From Phycisphaerae bacterium (GTDB lineage: Bacteria > Planctomycetota > Phycisphaerae > SM23-33): a stretch of DNA of 56,897 nucleotides. Shown piece after piece: positions 1 through 8,293 of the stretch. The position numbers and the translations under genes were made by a program. Position 1 is the first letter of the stretch; each line of letters opens with the position of its first letter. The DNA lies in contig JADHXQ010000016.1 of NCBI GenBank assembly GCA_016782885.1, forward strand, positions 1 through 56,897, in the 5' to 3' direction. A model generated the notes under the pieces. It saw only the letters and a program-made list of their open reading frames with translations, did not search any database and was not told the DNA's origin.

Positions 1-1
1 G

Positions 2-937
2 GTTGAGACCGTCGAAGACGCCCTGGAAATAGCCGAGCGAATCGGCTATCCCGTCGCTATCAAGGCCGCCGCCGGCGGTGGCGGGCGCGGAATACGATTT
101 GTCCACAATGCCGCCAGTCTCAAGAGCATGTTCAGGCAGGCGCAGTCCGAGGCCGAAATCGCCTTCAAGGACGGCACGCTGTTCATGGAGAAGTGCATCG
201 AGCACTTCCGCCATATCGAGGTCCAGTTGCTCGGCGATCGCCACGGGAATGTGGTGCATCTCTACGAGCGCGACTGTTCGGTCCAGCGGCGCCAGCAGAA
301 GCTTATTGAAGAAACTCCCGCACCGGGTCTGGCTCCGGGGCTCCGGGAAGAAATCTGCGATGCGGCCGTTCGGCTCGCCAAAGCGTGCGACTACTACAGT
401 GCCGGAACGGTCGAGTTCATGGTCGACGAGGACAATAACTTCTACTTCCTCGAGGTCAACACGCGGATACAGGTTGAACATCCGATTACCGAAATGGTTA
501 CCGGTATTGACCTGGTTAAATGGCAGTTGCGGGTCGCCGCCGGTGAGAAGCTGCTCTTTGCCCAGGACGATATAACCACCCGGGGCGCCGCCATCGAATG
601 CCGCATCAACGCCGAAGATCCCGCAAATAACTTCCGACCGTCTCCGGGCGAGGTGCGGGCCTTTGTCGCTCCCGGCGGATTTGGCGTGCGTTGGGACTCT
701 CACGTTTACCAGGGCTACAATATTCCGCCGACCTACGATTCGCTGGTGGGAAAGCTGATCGTCCACCAACCGACGCGCGGCGAAGCCATCGCCACGACCA
801 AGAGAGCACTCGACGAGTTTGTGATCGAGCCGACCAAAACAACCATCCCGCTGTGCCGCCGGATCATGTCCGAGCAGAAATTCGTCGCCGGGCAGTGGGA
901 CACAAAATACGTTGAACGCGAAATGATGGACGAATAA
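2..937 (+). CDS. accC: Biotin carboxylase subunit of acetyl-CoA carboxylase (5' truncated by window edge)
   Basis: ATP-dependent carboxylation of biotin on the carrier protein, first half of the acetyl-CoA carboxylase reaction in fatty acid synthesis; cytoplasmic. The frame is open from base 2, and about 311 residues are visible, so roughly the first 130-140 residues of a normal ~450-residue protein lie outside the window. The glycine-rich ATP-grasp loop ([14 protein letters not shown]) is near the left edge, followed by [17 protein letters not shown], the ERDCSVQRR stretch and the catalytic [18 protein letters not shown] block, all characteristic of AccC. The C-terminus ends cleanly at a TAA. 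A phosphofructokinase gene follows 32 bp later on the same strand. A pyruvate or other acyl carboxylase subunit is possible, but the short C-terminus with no fused biotinyl domain favours stand-alone AccC. Confidence 0.95.
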   Translation, partial: VETVEDALEIAERIGYPVAIKAAAGGGGRGIRFVHNAASLKSMFRQAQSEAEIAFKDGTLFMEKCIEHFRHIEVQLLGDRHGNVVHLYERDCSVQRRQQKLIEETPAPGLAPGLREEICDAAVRLAKACDYYSAGTVEFMVDEDNNFYFLEVNTRIQVEHPITEMVTGIDLVKWQLRVAAGEKLLFAQDDITTRGAAIECRINAEDPANNFRPSPGEVRAFVAPGGFGVRWDSHVYQGYNIPPTYDSLVGKLIVHQPTRGEAIATTKRALDEFVIEPTKTTIPLCRRIMSEQKFVAGQWDTKYVEREMMDE

Positions 938-969
938 TTCGTCTGATGCGGGCATGAAAGGACAAATGC

Positions 970-2307
970 GTGCTCACTCCTGAAAGCGTCAAGGTGCAGT
1001 CGCTGGGGGAATGTCGGATCCCGTCGCCTATGGGGCTATCGACTGTCTTGGGCGATGGCGTGGTGAACTATGTGCCCGACGATGCCCGAATGCCCGCCAA
1101 GGTCGAACTGTCGTCCGACGTTCCGGGCCAGGCGGGCGTCTGCTTTGAAAAGGCCGGTCCGCGACGGAACATCTACTTTGACCCGACCGAGACTTCCGCG
1201 GCGATAGTGACCTGCGGCGGATTGTGTCCCGGGCTTAACAACGTGATCCGGTCGCTGGTCCTCGAACTGCACTACCATTACGGCGTGAAGAACATACTCG
1301 GTATCCGCTTCGGGTACACCGGTCTCGATCCGGATTCGCTCAGGGAGCCGATATCCCTTACTCCGGAGTTCGTCGAGGATATCCACAAGGACGGAGGGAC
1401 CGTGCTGGGCAGTTCGCGCGGTCCGGTGGCGCTTGACCGGGCGGTAAACTTCCTCAGGCGGCGCGGCGTCAATATCCTGTTCTGCATCGGGGGCGACGGT
1501 ACGCAGAGAGGCGCCCGGTGCCTCTCCCAAGAGGCCGAGCGACAGGCATACCCGCTGGCCGTCATCGGGATCCCAAAGACCATAGACAACGATATCGAAT
1601 ACGTGCAGCAGACGTTCGGATACTACACGGCCATCGACAAGGCCCGCGAGGTTATCGATTGCGCCCACAACGAGGCCCGCGGCGCGCTGGGCGGTATTGC
1701 TGTTGTCAAACTCATGGGACGCGACGCGGGTTTCATAGCCGCCGGGGCCGCCGTAGCCAGCCAGGATGTGAATTTCACGCTCGTGCCCGAACTGCATTTC
1801 GACCTCGACGGGCCCGGAGGATTGCTGGATTTGCTCGAGAAGCGGATCACCGAGCGCGGCCACGCCGTTGTCGTGGTCGCCGAAGGCGCCGGTCAGTATT
1901 TGCTGTCCGGGGATAAGGATAACCGCGACGCGTCGGGCAATGTCCTGCTGGGTGACATAGGGGTGTTCCTGACCGCCAGGATCAAAGCGTATTTCAAGGA
2001 CAGGGAAGTTCGCTCGACGGTCAAGTACATCGACCCGAGCTATATTATCAGAAGCGTACCGGCCAACTGTGAGGATGCACTGCTCTGCGACCAGATGGCC
2101 CGCAACGCTGCGCATGCGGGAATGGCCGGCAGGACCGGGATGCTGATCGGCTACTGGTACGATGTGTTCATCCACGTGCCGATCTTGCTTGCGACCAGCC
2201 AAAAGAAGCAAATGTCGCCCGAGAGCGACCTTTGGCGAAGCGTACTGGCCACTACGGGCCAACCGGTGCGTATCGGCGCCTCGACGGGTAATTTTATCGA
2301 GAAATAA
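970..2307 (+). CDS. 6-phosphofructokinase, ATP-type signature
   Basis: Phosphorylates fructose 6-phosphate in glycolysis. The 445-residue protein has an N-terminal extension of about 75 residues before the first nucleotide-binding strand (AAIVTCGGLCPGLNNV), the phosphoryl-donor motif GGDGT at about 174-178, the catalytic PKTIDND at 202-208 and MGRDAG at 249-254. Glycine after GGD is the residue found in ATP-using enzymes, while the lysine of PKTIDND is shared with PPi enzymes; this Gly/Lys pair is known from plant and trypanosomatid ATP-PFKs. The start is a GTG preceded by AAAGGA; the ATG at 966 runs into a stop and is not usable. It is followed by a second, PPi-type PFK 105 bp downstream. 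Donor specificity is inferred from the motif only. Confidence 0.9.
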   Translation: MLTPESVKVQSLGECRIPSPMGLSTVLGDGVVNYVPDDARMPAKVELSSDVPGQAGVCFEKAGPRRNIYFDPTETSAAIVTCGGLCPGLNNVIRSLVLELHYHYGVKNILGIRFGYTGLDPDSLREPISLTPEFVEDIHKDGGTVLGSSRGPVALDRAVNFLRRRGVNILFCIGGDGTQRGARCLSQEAERQAYPLAVIGIPKTIDNDIEYVQQTFGYYTAIDKAREVIDCAHNEARGALGGIAVVKLMGRDAGFIAAGAAVASQDVNFTLVPELHFDLDGPGGLLDLLEKRITERGHAVVVVAEGAGQYLLSGDKDNRDASGNVLLGDIGVFLTARIKAYFKDREVRSTVKYIDPSYIIRSVPANCEDALLCDQMARNAAHAGMAGRTGMLIGYWYDVFIHVPILLATSQKKQMSPESDLWRSVLATTGQPVRIGASTGNFIEK

Positions 2308-2412
2308 GCTATCAGGCTCGCGGTAAGCCTTGCGAAACCGGGGAACGTAGAATAATATACGCCCCCTCACCGGAGGAGTGGGGGTATCGGGCGAACACAG
2401 CAGGAGTTGTTT

Positions 2413-3630
2413 ATGAGTGATTTCAGCAAAGGTAACGTGGTAATAGGGCAGTCGGGCGGGCCTACCGCTGTTATAAACCAGTCGCTGGTCGGCGCTGTCG
2501 AGACGCTTAGAGACAGCGATACCATCGGGCGGATTATGGGAGCGAGGCACGGAGTGGCGGGAATTGTCGCCGAGAACTTCGTCGATCTCAATGATGTTGA
2601 CGCGGACCGGCTCGAGGCGGTCGCCAACACGCCGGCGGCTGCACTGGGCTCAAGCCGCGACAAGCCCGACGAGGTCTACTGCCGGAAGATATTCGACGTG
2701 TTCAAGAAAAACGACGTGAGGTATTTCTTCTACATTGGCGGTAACGATTCGGCCGACGCCGCCCGGATCGTAAACGAAATGGCTTCCGCCTCAGACTACG
2801 AATTGCGAACGTTCCACATTCCCAAGACCATCGACAACGATCTTCGCGTTACCGATCACTGCCCGGGTTACGGTTCGGCCGCAAAATTTGTCGCTTCGGC
2901 ATTCATGGGCGACGACCGCGATTCGGCGGCGCTGCCCGGTATCAAGATCAACGTTGTCATGGGGCGAGACGCCGGATGGTTGACCGCCGCCGGCGTGCTC
3001 GGGCGGTCGGACCCCGCCGATGGTCCGCATCTCGTCTACGTGCCCGAAGTACCGTTTTCCACCGAGCAGTTTCTCGCAGACGTAAAGGAAATTTACGGGC
3101 GCCTCGGGCGCTGCCAGATCGCCGTCTCCGAGGGCATCAAGGACATGACCGGAACGTCGGTGACCGTCGCGCTGGCAGAAGCGCTCGGGCATCGTGTCGA
3201 ACGGGACAGCCACGGTAATCCGCAGTTGTCCGGGTCCGGCGCGCTGGGCGACTTTTTGGCTGACTACCTCAAGGCCAATATGAAAGTACCGCTCGAGACG
3301 CTGCGAGTAAGGGCTGATACGTTCGGTTATCTCCAGCGCAGTTTTGCGGGATATGCTTCGGAGGTAGACCGCCGCGAGGCTCGCGAGTGCGGGCGGCGGG
3401 CGGCGGCACTCGCCATGAGCGGCGATCTGGACGGCTCGGTGGCGATCAAACGCCTTGACTCAAGCGAATACGAGGTCGATTACGTTCGTGCCGAACTCAG
3501 CGACGTTGCCCGCGTGACCAAGTCCCTGCCCAAAGAGTACATCAACGACAGAGGCAACGGAGTTACCGAAGAGTTTATCAGCTACGCAACGCCCCTGGTC
3601 GGCGGACTGCCCGTTCTGGGTAAACTGTGA
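2413..3630 (+). CDS. pfp: Phosphofructokinase, PPi-dependent signature
   Basis: A 405-residue phosphofructokinase family protein, about 40 residues shorter than its upstream neighbour. The donor motif is GGNDS at about 109-113, so aspartate occupies the position that is glycine in ATP enzymes; with PKTIDND at 137-143 and MGRDAG at 183-188 this is the PPi-dependent pattern (the GGND clade). PPi-PFK catalyses a reversible reaction and can serve glycolysis or gluconeogenesis. I place the start at the ATG at 2413 because CAGGAG lies 6 nt upstream; an in-frame TTG at 2407 would overlap that ribosome site. A 13-bp-armed inverted repeat follows directly after the stop, shared with the convergent gpmI gene. 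Confidence 0.88.
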   Translation: MSDFSKGNVVIGQSGGPTAVINQSLVGAVETLRDSDTIGRIMGARHGVAGIVAENFVDLNDVDADRLEAVANTPAAALGSSRDKPDEVYCRKIFDVFKKNDVRYFFYIGGNDSADAARIVNEMASASDYELRTFHIPKTIDNDLRVTDHCPGYGSAAKFVASAFMGDDRDSAALPGIKINVVMGRDAGWLTAAGVLGRSDPADGPHLVYVPEVPFSTEQFLADVKEIYGRLGRCQIAVSEGIKDMTGTSVTVALAEALGHRVERDSHGNPQLSGSGALGDFLADYLKANMKVPLETLRVRADTFGYLQRSFAGYASEVDRREARECGRRAAALAMSGDLDGSVAIKRLDSSEYEVDYVRAELSDVARVTKSLPKEYINDRGNGVTEEFISYATPLVGGLPVLGKL

Positions 3631-3694
3631 ACGGCCAGTGATCAGTAATCACTGAAAACTGATCACCGAAAACTGATCAGCGATCACTGGCCGT
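3631..3694. repeat. Inverted repeat between convergent genes, probable bidirectional terminator
   Basis: The arms at 3631-3643 and 3682-3694 are a perfect 13-bp inverted repeat (acggccagtgatc / gatcactggccgt), and the loop between them is built from further ACTGATCA-like units. The right arm lies inside the end of the convergent gpmI gene, supplying its stop and last codons. The same ACTGAT words occur at both outer ends of the transposase cassette at 10.1-11.0 kb, so this may be a small dispersed element co-opted as a terminator. Confidence 0.7.
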
Positions 3695-5359
3695 CACGAG
3701 GTTGTCGGCCGTCATTTCGGCGGGAACGTCGATGCCCAGAAGCCCCAGAATGGTCACCGCGATGTCGGCGAGCTTGCCTCTGGGTTTGAGTTGGACCGAA
3801 CCGTCATCTGCGCTGACGAACACGAACTCCACGTCGCTGAGGGTATGGGCGGTCATTGTCGCGCCGGTTTCCGGATCGCTCATCTGCTCGCTGTTACCGT
3901 GATCGGCCGTTATCAGCACCGTCCCACCACGCGCCATCGCCGCATCGACAACCCGACCGACGCACTCGTCCACGGTTTCGATCGCCTTGATGGCGGCGGA
4001 CAGTACGCCGGTGTGCCCGACCATGTCCCCATTGGCGAAATTTATGATTATCACGTCATACGTGTCGTCGATCCGCTCGGCCGCGTCGAGCGTCTCGGGC
4101 GATTCGAGATGGGCGATGTCCATATCGACTGCCATCTGACGCGCCGCCGAGACTCCCTCTGAGATCGCACAGACCGCCAGATCGGCCACTTCAAACGCGC
4201 TCATCTCGGGTTTCTGATCTTCGGGGATCGTAATCGAATCGACCTTGATGCGGTCTTCCAACTCGAACGGCGCCAGCAGCTTGCCGTTAAAGAAGCTCGT
4301 GACGTGCTTGAACTTCTGGAACTCGGCCAGCCGGAGCTGCCGCAGTCCGTTGCGCCCGAGCACATCGCCCAGAAGATTCTTCATGTTCATCGGCGGGATG
4401 AGCGCGTGGACGAATTCGTCGTAGTATCGCGTCAGTCCGATATACGTCACGTCACGCTTTCTTCCGCGGGGGAAGCGGTCGAATTGGTCTTCCACGAAAG
4501 CTTGCGTCAGTTGAATGGCCCGGTCCTGGCGGTAGTTGGTGTGGAACACGACGTCGCCGTCCTGGATCAGACCGGGGCATTTGCCTTCGGCGTTTACGAT
4601 CAGGGTGGGGCGGATGAACTCGTCGGTCTCGGGGATACGGTCTTCGTCTTCGTCCGTCTTGCGGCGATCGAGTACGGCGTCGGCCCGGGCGTATGCGTTT
4701 TCGATGGCTTGTTTGGCTGAGTTGGCTGTCAGGCCCGCGCCGCTGGTCAGGGCGTGATATGCACACTCGGTGCGGCCCCAGTTTCCGGTGCGGTCCATGG
4801 CGTAGTATCGTCCCATTACGCTGGCGACCTGTCCGACTCCGCACTCGGCGATCTTTTCTTCGAGTTGGGCGAGGTACGTAAGCGCGCTTCGCGGCGGGGT
4901 GTCGCGACCGTCTCCGAAGAAATGCACGAATACCTTCCGAAGCCCCTGGTCGGCAAGGAAGCCCAGCAGCGCAAAGAGGTGCTCCTGGGTCGCGTGGACG
5001 CCCTGGTCCTGCACCAGGCCCATCAGGTGGAACTTCGAACCGGCGGACTTGCAATATGAGACCGCATCCGTCAGCCGGGGAATCTTGAACAGCTCGCCCG
5101 ATTCGATCAGTTCGTCAACGCGCACGACTTCCTGCTTGACGATCCGCCCGGCGCCCATATTCAGGTGCCCGACTTCCGAGGACCCCTGCGACCCGGCGCG
5201 CACGCCGACTGCCGTCCCGGACGCCTCGAGCACGCAATTAGGATGCTCGGCAAGCAGCTTGTCCATATTCGGCGTCCGGGCCTGCGTAACAGCATTACCA
5301 GGACCATCAGGCGCGATTCCCCATCCATCTCGTATAACTAAAACCAGTGGTTTACCCAT
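3677..5359 (-). CDS. gpmI: 2,3-bisphosphoglycerate-independent phosphoglycerate mutase
   Basis: Interconverts 3- and 2-phosphoglycerate in glycolysis using two Mn ions and a phosphoserine intermediate. The 560-residue protein (usual length about 510-550) begins with the metal-binding RDGWG, has the nucleophile serine in GSSEVGH at about 59-65, the FFGDGRDTPP segment, MGRYYAMDR, and the C-terminal metal ligands in GDMVGHTG and ADHGNSEQM. The start is supported by GAAGGA about 10 nt upstream. It converges on the two phosphofructokinase genes, so three glycolytic genes lie together. The last few codons fall in the arm of an inverted repeat, so the natural C-terminus may have been altered by that element. 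Confidence 0.95.
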   Translation of the reverse strand: MGKPLVLVIRDGWGIAPDGPGNAVTQARTPNMDKLLAEHPNCVLEASGTAVGVRAGSQGSSEVGHLNMGAGRIVKQEVVRVDELIESGELFKIPRLTDAVSYCKSAGSKFHLMGLVQDQGVHATQEHLFALLGFLADQGLRKVFVHFFGDGRDTPPRSALTYLAQLEEKIAECGVGQVASVMGRYYAMDRTGNWGRTECAYHALTSGAGLTANSAKQAIENAYARADAVLDRRKTDEDEDRIPETDEFIRPTLIVNAEGKCPGLIQDGDVVFHTNYRQDRAIQLTQAFVEDQFDRFPRGRKRDVTYIGLTRYYDEFVHALIPPMNMKNLLGDVLGRNGLRQLRLAEFQKFKHVTSFFNGKLLAPFELEDRIKVDSITIPEDQKPEMSAFEVADLAVCAISEGVSAARQMAVDMDIAHLESPETLDAAERIDDTYDVIIINFANGDMVGHTGVLSAAIKAIETVDECVGRVVDAAMARGGTVLITADHGNSEQMSDPETGATMTAHTLSDVEFVFVSADDGSVQLKPRGKLADIAVTILGLLGIDVPAEMTADNLVTASDR

Positions 5360-5487
5360 CTCGGGAAGTTCCTTCGTGATTGTGCATCGTATGGTTGCCA
5401 GGCCCGCCAGGCCCGCACTAAAGATGCGGAAGTGTACTCGACCGAGACGCAGAAGTCCATATGAGGTGCTTGATCCGTAATCGGGAA

Positions 5488-5516
5488 TTGTTTCTTTCCT
5501 TGCGGCGTGCTATCCT
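5488..5516 (+). promoter_or_regulatory. Putative sigma-70-type promoter for the toxin-antitoxin pair
   Basis: TTGTTT at 5488-5493 and TATCCT at 5511-5516 are separated by 17 bp, 33 bp upstream of the toxin start codon. It is recognised by eye only. Toxin-antitoxin operons of this family are normally autoregulated from such a promoter. Confidence 0.45.
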
Positions 5517-5549
5517 AAGACAGGTCCATTGACAGAGGTGAGGTGATTG

Positions 5550-5843
5550 ATGCAGTACAGTTTCGAGTGGGACCTTGAGAAAAACGCGATGAATCGTCAG
5601 AAGCACCGAGTGACATTCGAACAAGCCGCCACAGTTTTTCGTGATCCTCGCATGCTGTCTTTGTATGACGGCGAACACAGTGATTCTCAAGAGGATCGTT
5701 GGATAACCCTGTGATTCTCGGCTGTTAGCGGACTGCTTGTTGTGCATCATACTTTTGAAGAATTAGACGCTGACACGATCAAGATTAGGATATTCTCAAG
5801 CCGGAAGGCCTCCAAACAGGAAATCAAGCAGTACTCGGAGTGA
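5550..5843 (+). pseudogene. brnT: BrnT-family ribonuclease toxin interrupted by an in-frame stop
   Basis: The first 54 codons encode a typical BrnT N-terminus (FEWDLEKNAMNRQKH, then VTFEQAATVF and EDRWITL). Codon 55, at 5712-5714, is TGA, and the same frame then continues without other stops for 42 more sense codons that look like the rest of the family (FSAVSGLLVVHHTF, then TIKIRIFSSRKASKQE) before the normal TGA at 5841. Family members have glycine after WITL/WITI, so a single GGA-to-TGA change explains the break. BrnT is a type II toxin with an RNase fold. As read, only a 54-residue peptide would be made, probably inactive. A sequencing error or stop-codon readthrough are the alternatives. 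The start has GAGGTGAGG upstream. Confidence 0.8.
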
Positions 5844-5846
5844 GTT

Positions 5847-6047
5847 ATGAAAAAGGAATACGACTTCTCGAAAGCTGAACGAGGCAAGTTTCATCGTCCT
5901 GGCGCAAAGTTGAATATTCCGGTTTATCTGGAATCCGAAGTGCAGGATTTTGTAGACAAGATCGCTGAGGCCAGGCAGTCGGACACTTCGACGGTGGTTA
6001 ACGAACTGCTGAAATCAGATATGGATATCGCCAAAGTGATCCGATGA
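5847..6047 (+). CDS. BrnA-like antitoxin
   Basis: A 66-residue protein beginning MKKEYDFSKAERGKF, the usual opening of small antitoxins paired with BrnT toxins, followed by a GAKLNIPVYLESEVQDFV segment and a helical C-terminus consistent with a ribbon-helix-helix DNA-binding dimer. In the family it binds and neutralises the toxin and represses the shared promoter. It starts 3 nt after the end of the toxin frame, so the two are translationally coupled. The antitoxin frame is intact although the upstream toxin carries a nonsense codon, which would make it dispensable. Base composition across the pair is visibly less GC-rich than in the flanking genes, as expected for a mobile module. Confidence 0.75.
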   Translation: MKKEYDFSKAERGKFHRPGAKLNIPVYLESEVQDFVDKIAEARQSDTSTVVNELLKSDMDIAKVIR

Positions 6048-6157
6048 TTACGCCCTTCTTCTCGATCCCTCACTATTGACGAATTACGCTCTGCCCCCAT
6101 CCTTGCCCAATTTCTCTCATAGCGCCGGGCGGGTCTTGCGTCACGGGCGATCGGAGA

Positions 6158-8200
6158 TTATCGATTAATTTCCTGCAGACTCCGGTTTACTTTGCGGAGT
6201 TTGCTTGCGATGTCGTCCGAGTCGCCGTCGCGTTTTTGTGCTTCGGTGAAACATCGTTTGGCCTGGCGGAAGTCGTTGAGGCAGGCGGGGTCTCCGGCTT
6301 GGCGTAGTGCTTTGGCCCGCAGGGCGTAGTTCACGCCCAGAACGTCCCAGACGCCCGTGTAATCCGGGTCGATTTCGGTGGCGCGCCTGGCCGTTGCGAT
6401 CGCCAGGTCGAGAAAACGGAGATGTTCGAGCATGCGTGCGGCGGCCTGGAGGGGATAGACCGGTTTGGACGGGTCGAGGCTCGCGATCCTCGCGATGAAT
6501 TCGGCGGTGTTGACATTCGGCGGCGGGCCCGGAGCGACGGACCTGTTGACGAAAACAACTATCCTGGCCGACAGGTGGGCGAGTATCCATTCGGGATTCT
6601 GCAGGAGCGCCCTTGCCAGCGGGGCCGACAGCTTGTCGACTCTCAGCACGACGGCGCCGAGACCGTAATGCCGGGCGAACGGGCCAAAAGGTTCTTTCCC
6701 CAGTGCGATCTTGCGGACGAGTTGCATGTTGCGGGGCGTGCATGCCCACCCGTTGCCCAGAATCGGGACCTGGCGATAGCCCATCTCGCCGCGGCCGAAG
6801 TATAACACGTTTGAGGACAAGGAGAACGTTGTGAACACCTTCGTGTCGTCGGGAAGCGTCCGCAGGTACTCGCCGGCTTCTATCGGCAGGTCCACCTTCG
6901 ATATCCCCGGTCCGAAACGCGGTCCGATCCCCTGGTAGAAGTAGAAGCGGTTCGTGACGACCGTGAAGATGCACAGCGCGCATGCGATTATGGTTGCTCC
7001 GGACACTGCGGTTGTAACGCCGCGCCATCGCAGGCGCTGGGGGAGTTTTGCTCCTGCCGCCCAGAGCCCGGCGACCGCGACGGGCACGAGTATTATCACG
7101 CCCGGTCCGACGTTTCGTCTGACCTGCAGCGACATCCATGTCATTCCCGCCAGCAGCAGCAGGTAGCTCCAGCGTCTGGTCCGGAGCGATCCGATTGCGG
7201 CCAGTCCGGCAAGGACCAGCGCCACGATGAAAGCCGAAGAAGTCACCGAATACGCGAAGATCGGCGAGAGGGACGGGTACATTTCCTTGATCGTCGACCA
7301 TGGGTGCGTCACGCCGGCCTGTCCGGCGGGGATCAGCTTGTTGGCTTTGAGATAGATCATCATCTGGAACGGCAGGGACGCCGTCCGCCAGCCCCAGGGA
7401 CTTGCAAACGCCATCGCGACCTGACCGACAAATACGCCGGCGAACCATTTCCACTGCCCGGCCTGGTCGCCCCGCTCGCCGGTCCCGCGGAGGCGCGACC
7501 AGATCGCCCGCGCTACCCGGTCTCCCAGGAAGCACATCGTCAGAAAAATCCCGAGCATCCACGAACTGTGCAACTGGACGAACGCGCATTGAAGGAGGAC
7601 GAGGGCGATAACCGAGTACTTCCCGATTCGCGGTCCGATCAGGATGCATAACTGGGCGGCCATTATGACGTACCCGAACAGTTCCGGGCGATGCATGAAC
7701 CTCGCCTGCACGGTAAGGGCGACGATCGCGACCCCCACCCCCGCGGCCCATGGGCGGACACCCGCCCTCAACATCGCCGCGGCAAGGAGAATCATCAATA
7801 TCGCCACGAGCGCCGCCTGCAGCAGGCAAACGCCCGTCGGACCGCCGGTTCGCCATGCAATCGCCAGGATCAGTTGGCTGGCCCAGTTGACGTTGGGAAA
7901 CCTGAGGCGTCCTTCGCCGTCTATCCAACTGCTCGGCGCGAAGTCCATAGGAAGCACCGGGCCTGCGCTGCGGACGTCGGTGTAGATGAACATGTTGGAA
8001 TCGATGATTTCCCCAGTGTCCAGCAGGTGCCCGCCGTAGGTCAGGTGGCAACCGATATCCGCCCCGGTGATTGTTCGCCAGCCCAGCATGACGCCGAGAG
8101 TTATCGCCGCGGCCAGAGATGTCCACTGGAGGATCAGGCGGATTTTGCCCGCCGGCGCGGTGGTCGCTTCGATTCTGTCGATTGGTTCAGGACAGCTCAT
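6158..8200 (-). CDS. Multi-pass membrane protein with C-terminal TPR-like region
   Basis: I do not recognise a named family. The 680-residue product has a short cytoplasmic N-terminus, a first membrane span at about 26-45, then a loop with GADIGCHLTYGGHLLDTGE and around ten further hydrophobic spans to about residue 430. A soluble part of about 150 residues follows and then a TPR-like C-terminus (residues ~585-680, with ATEIDPDYTGVWDVLGVNYA). The layout, with an acidic first loop after span 1, resembles GT-C-fold glycosyltransferases and similar polyprenyl-sugar enzymes, but no catalytic motif can be asserted. It is divergent from lepA, with a 93-bp intergenic region between them. Confidence 0.7.
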   Translation of the reverse strand: MSCPEPIDRIEATTAPAGKIRLILQWTSLAAAITLGVMLGWRTITGADIGCHLTYGGHLLDTGEIIDSNMFIYTDVRSAGPVLPMDFAPSSWIDGEGRLRFPNVNWASQLILAIAWRTGGPTGVCLLQAALVAILMILLAAAMLRAGVRPWAAGVGVAIVALTVQARFMHRPELFGYVIMAAQLCILIGPRIGKYSVIALVLLQCAFVQLHSSWMLGIFLTMCFLGDRVARAIWSRLRGTGERGDQAGQWKWFAGVFVGQVAMAFASPWGWRTASLPFQMMIYLKANKLIPAGQAGVTHPWSTIKEMYPSLSPIFAYSVTSSAFIVALVLAGLAAIGSLRTRRWSYLLLLAGMTWMSLQVRRNVGPGVIILVPVAVAGLWAAGAKLPQRLRWRGVTTAVSGATIIACALCIFTVVTNRFYFYQGIGPRFGPGISKVDLPIEAGEYLRTLPDDTKVFTTFSLSSNVLYFGRGEMGYRQVPILGNGWACTPRNMQLVRKIALGKEPFGPFARHYGLGAVVLRVDKLSAPLARALLQNPEWILAHLSARIVVFVNRSVAPGPPPNVNTAEFIARIASLDPSKPVYPLQAAARMLEHLRFLDLAIATARRATEIDPDYTGVWDVLGVNYALRAKALRQAGDPACLNDFRQAKRCFTEAQKRDGDSDDIASKLRKVNRSLQEINR

Positions 8201-8259
8201 TTTCGCCCGTGATTCTAACCTATCCTTGCCGTTGTGTCATCTCCATAGCACCGATAGTC

Positions 8260-8287
8260 TTGTAACGCTGCCGCAATCGGATACAAT
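8260..8287 (+). promoter_or_regulatory. Putative promoter of lepA, very close to the start codon
   Basis: TTGTAA at 8260-8265 and TACAAT at 8282-8287 are 16 bp apart. The -10 ends only 6 bp before the lepA ATG at 8294, so transcription would start at or next to the first base of the start codon, giving a leaderless message. Confidence 0.4.
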
Positions 8288-8293
8288 TGCAGG

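Noticed and set aside
1036..2550. A 504-codon open frame on the minus strand opposite the first phosphofructokinase gene
   Set aside because: It is fully antisense to a well-supported gene, has no recognisable domain, and long antisense frames are common in GC-rich DNA.
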